NCBI RefSeq assembly: GCF_000150275.1
Contig: NW_002060944.1
Location: forward strand, 6,175,102-6,239,101
DNA length: 64,000 nt
Source of the DNA: Trichoplax adhaerens
Lineage: Eukaryota; Placozoa; Uniplacotomia; Trichoplacea; Trichoplacidae
Direction of reading: 5' to 3'
The notes beneath the pieces are model-generated. The model worked only from the letters and a program-made list of their open reading frames with translations. It made no database searches and was not told the origin of the DNA. How positions within the stretch are numbered: position 1 is the first letter of the stretch; every line of letters begins with the position of its first letter. A program made the position numbers and the translations under genes. Of this stretch, positions 61,831-64,000 are shown in pieces.

Positions 61831-64000
61831 AAATTTACAAAGGCGATCAAGGAAAAAATAATCATAAATTTCCGCTATTTTAAAGCAGCTCAGAATCATG
61901 GAGTTTATAACTGATTTATAACGCCGTCCCATTATACTACGCTATAAGCTACATTTAAACAATAAATTTCTATTTCGCTTATCTGTTAAAACGAAAATTA
62001 TTTCAAGATTACGCTATTAAACAAATAAAATCTCATCGCTTGCGTTTTCTGATGAAATGTCAATCTTACATTTAGGAAATAGAGTCATTTGCGGTATAGG
62101 CAACAACATAGTCGAAAAATTGTCAATGCATTTTCAGATATTGTTCTGGTCTTCCACTAGAACAAATAAGACTTAAGTTATATTTGGCTATTCATTTAGT
62201 AATACAATAATGATATTACACCTAGTCTTTGCTTTATTTTTGAAAAAACATACCATAGTTTATATCATTTGATAATATTTACTAATACCAGTATCCGATA
62301 GCAGACGGTACATGGAAGATAGCAACCCTTTTCACATCTTCTATCTGCCACAATCAATTAAAATTAATACAGTAGTATATCATTCAATAAAAGGATATTA
62401 TTCATTAAATTTCTGCATGTTACTTTAAAATGTTAACAATATACTCTATATACTCTATGTATCTAAGAGAATCAACTATCTACAAGAAGTGCAATAAATG
62501 AATGCTTCTCAATAGCTTTAAAATTTTAATATATTTTCAATGTTTTAATATTTTCTTATTAATATTAATGATTCGATTGCATCAAAATAGCAAAGTTTTT
62601 TCGATAGTTCGAATTTGTTAAGATTTAAATTCTACCAAACGAGATAGTATTAGAAATAGAGTATAAAATCTTTCTTTAGTATATTTAATTTTAATAATTT
62701 TAATTTCAATCAAGTAGTAATTGTGTACTTAGTTAGAAATAAAAATATACTGTGAATATTAGCCCAATTTTAGCCGCAAATCAGCATAGTTTACCGGTAG
62801 CAATCTTGCATAAAGTTAATAATATAGCGTGATTTTCAATGAATGGTTGAAAGTGTTACTCTTCAAGCTTGTAGACAGAAAATGTAATGACAGCATTAGA
62901 AAGGTTTAATAGGAACGCTTATTAGTATTTTCAATTAAAATTAAAACCATTAGACACAGGCTGATAGCTGATATAAAGTTTTATTAGTTATTGTTGAAGC
63001 ATTTAAATCAAATAAAAGAATCAGGATAATCCAAAAGAAAAATAAGATCAGTCAATGAAATCTATACATATATTGTATCTTAAAAAATATTGAATTATTG
63101 TCATAGTAACAATTTGATTCAAAGATACATCATGTTTAGCGCTATTTTGTCTTTCATGGTTATTCTATTATACCTTACATCTTAATTAATTAAAGTATTA
63201 AACTATTTCTTTTAGTTCTAAATCGTATTGTCGATATTTTGCTATTCTCTTCAAAGCATTATTGATTGTTACACCATCTAATAAAATGTACTACTAAACA
63301 TAGTCACTGGTGAATTCAATACATTGTCAATCGACTTTATCGGAGATGATTAATTTTGACAGGTGCATCACTTTGATTTTGCCTTGCTAATTCAAGGTCA
63401 CGCTAACAAAATATAGGAGGCAATTTGATTGCAGTGATTATGATCTAATTCGATCCCTTCAATCAAGTAGATGGATAACGCATTTAGAATAGATGATAAA
63501 CATGAATCCATTGAATTAACTCTACGTATATAGCTTTCATGGTTATACCTTATCATCTTATAGTAAATGATTAAATTAGTGACTGGCAACTACAACTAAA
63601 TGACTTATTGATTGCAATATTTACAAGATTAATAGTATAGCTTATTCAGTAAAATAATCTCTTCTAGCCTAATATTGTAATACTACTCGAACTAACTATT
63701 GATAATTATCCAAATTAGCTGTCATATATACAGCAGGTCAAGGTTACGTGAGAATTACAATTTTAACATACAAGTAGTGATAAAAACCAGACCATCTCCA
63801 ATACTAGTAACTTAATCAATAGCTAACGATAACCAGGCAATATTGACTTCATGTCGCCTTGATAGTATAGAATAGCGTCAATCAAATAGCGAGCAAAGGT
63901 TGTCAATTATCTCTTCATAGGATTGTGAGGATGTAGTCTGTCTAGGAATATGAGCAAAAGTGGTTTTGTACAGAGAATAGATCTTGAAAATAATTAAAAG
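61831..64000. other. gene-free AT-rich DNA to window end
   Basis: No gene, RNA or repeat array is recognised. Short frames (for example minus 63398-63589) have no supportable features. Confidence 0.4.

Overview
The window looks like nuclear DNA of an early-branching animal, most likely a placozoan (Trichoplax or Hoilungia type). It is strongly AT-rich and has intron-dense genes with GT-AG introns mostly of 60-400 bp. Conserved proteins are metazoan in kind (NDC80, CLUAP1/IFT38, casein kinase 1 delta/epsilon, a TCF20/RAI1-like chromatin protein), and there are two rhodopsin-class GPCR reading frames without introns. The placement is an inference from gene content and architecture. I see no bacterial operons, viral genes, CRISPR, rRNA or tRNA.

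Layout, left to right. 1-107: possible 3' end of an unidentified gene. 2289-4488 (minus): gene for an AT-hook protein ending in a complete extended PHD finger of TCF20/RAI1 type, assembled here from four exons. 5-8 kb: intergenic DNA dense in a palindromic word built from GTACTGTAC/TACAGTA. 8023-8831: four-copy 0.2 kb tandem repeat. 11467-12423 (plus): melatonin/opsin-like class A GPCR. 13796-13910: foldback (MITE-like) element. 14048-14653: decayed open frame. 15590-19395 (plus): NDC80 kinetochore gene, 19 exons recognised. 21908-22180: a diverged local duplication. 22926-25711 (plus): CLUAP1/IFT38, 13 exons, complete. 29503-34409 (plus): casein kinase 1 delta/epsilon, 8 exons, complete.

From about 35 kb to the end the character changes. 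Gene density collapses: only one confident gene, a second class A GPCR at 42571-43680 on the minus strand. The palindromic GTACTGTAC words nearly vanish. In their place lies a series of mutually unrelated, degenerate tandem arrays with periods of about 86 to 225 bp.

How the genes relate. NDC80 and CLUAP1 lie head-to-tail 3.5 kb apart, and both families start with the same NDC80/NUF2-type calponin-homology fold. One acts at kinetochores, the other in the intraflagellar transport B complex. CK1 delta/epsilon acts in both centrosome/cilium and signalling contexts, but nothing in the sequence shows co-regulation. Exon structures were assembled by eye from splice-site consensus, phase and resemblance to vertebrate proteins recalled from knowledge; no alignment or database search was run.
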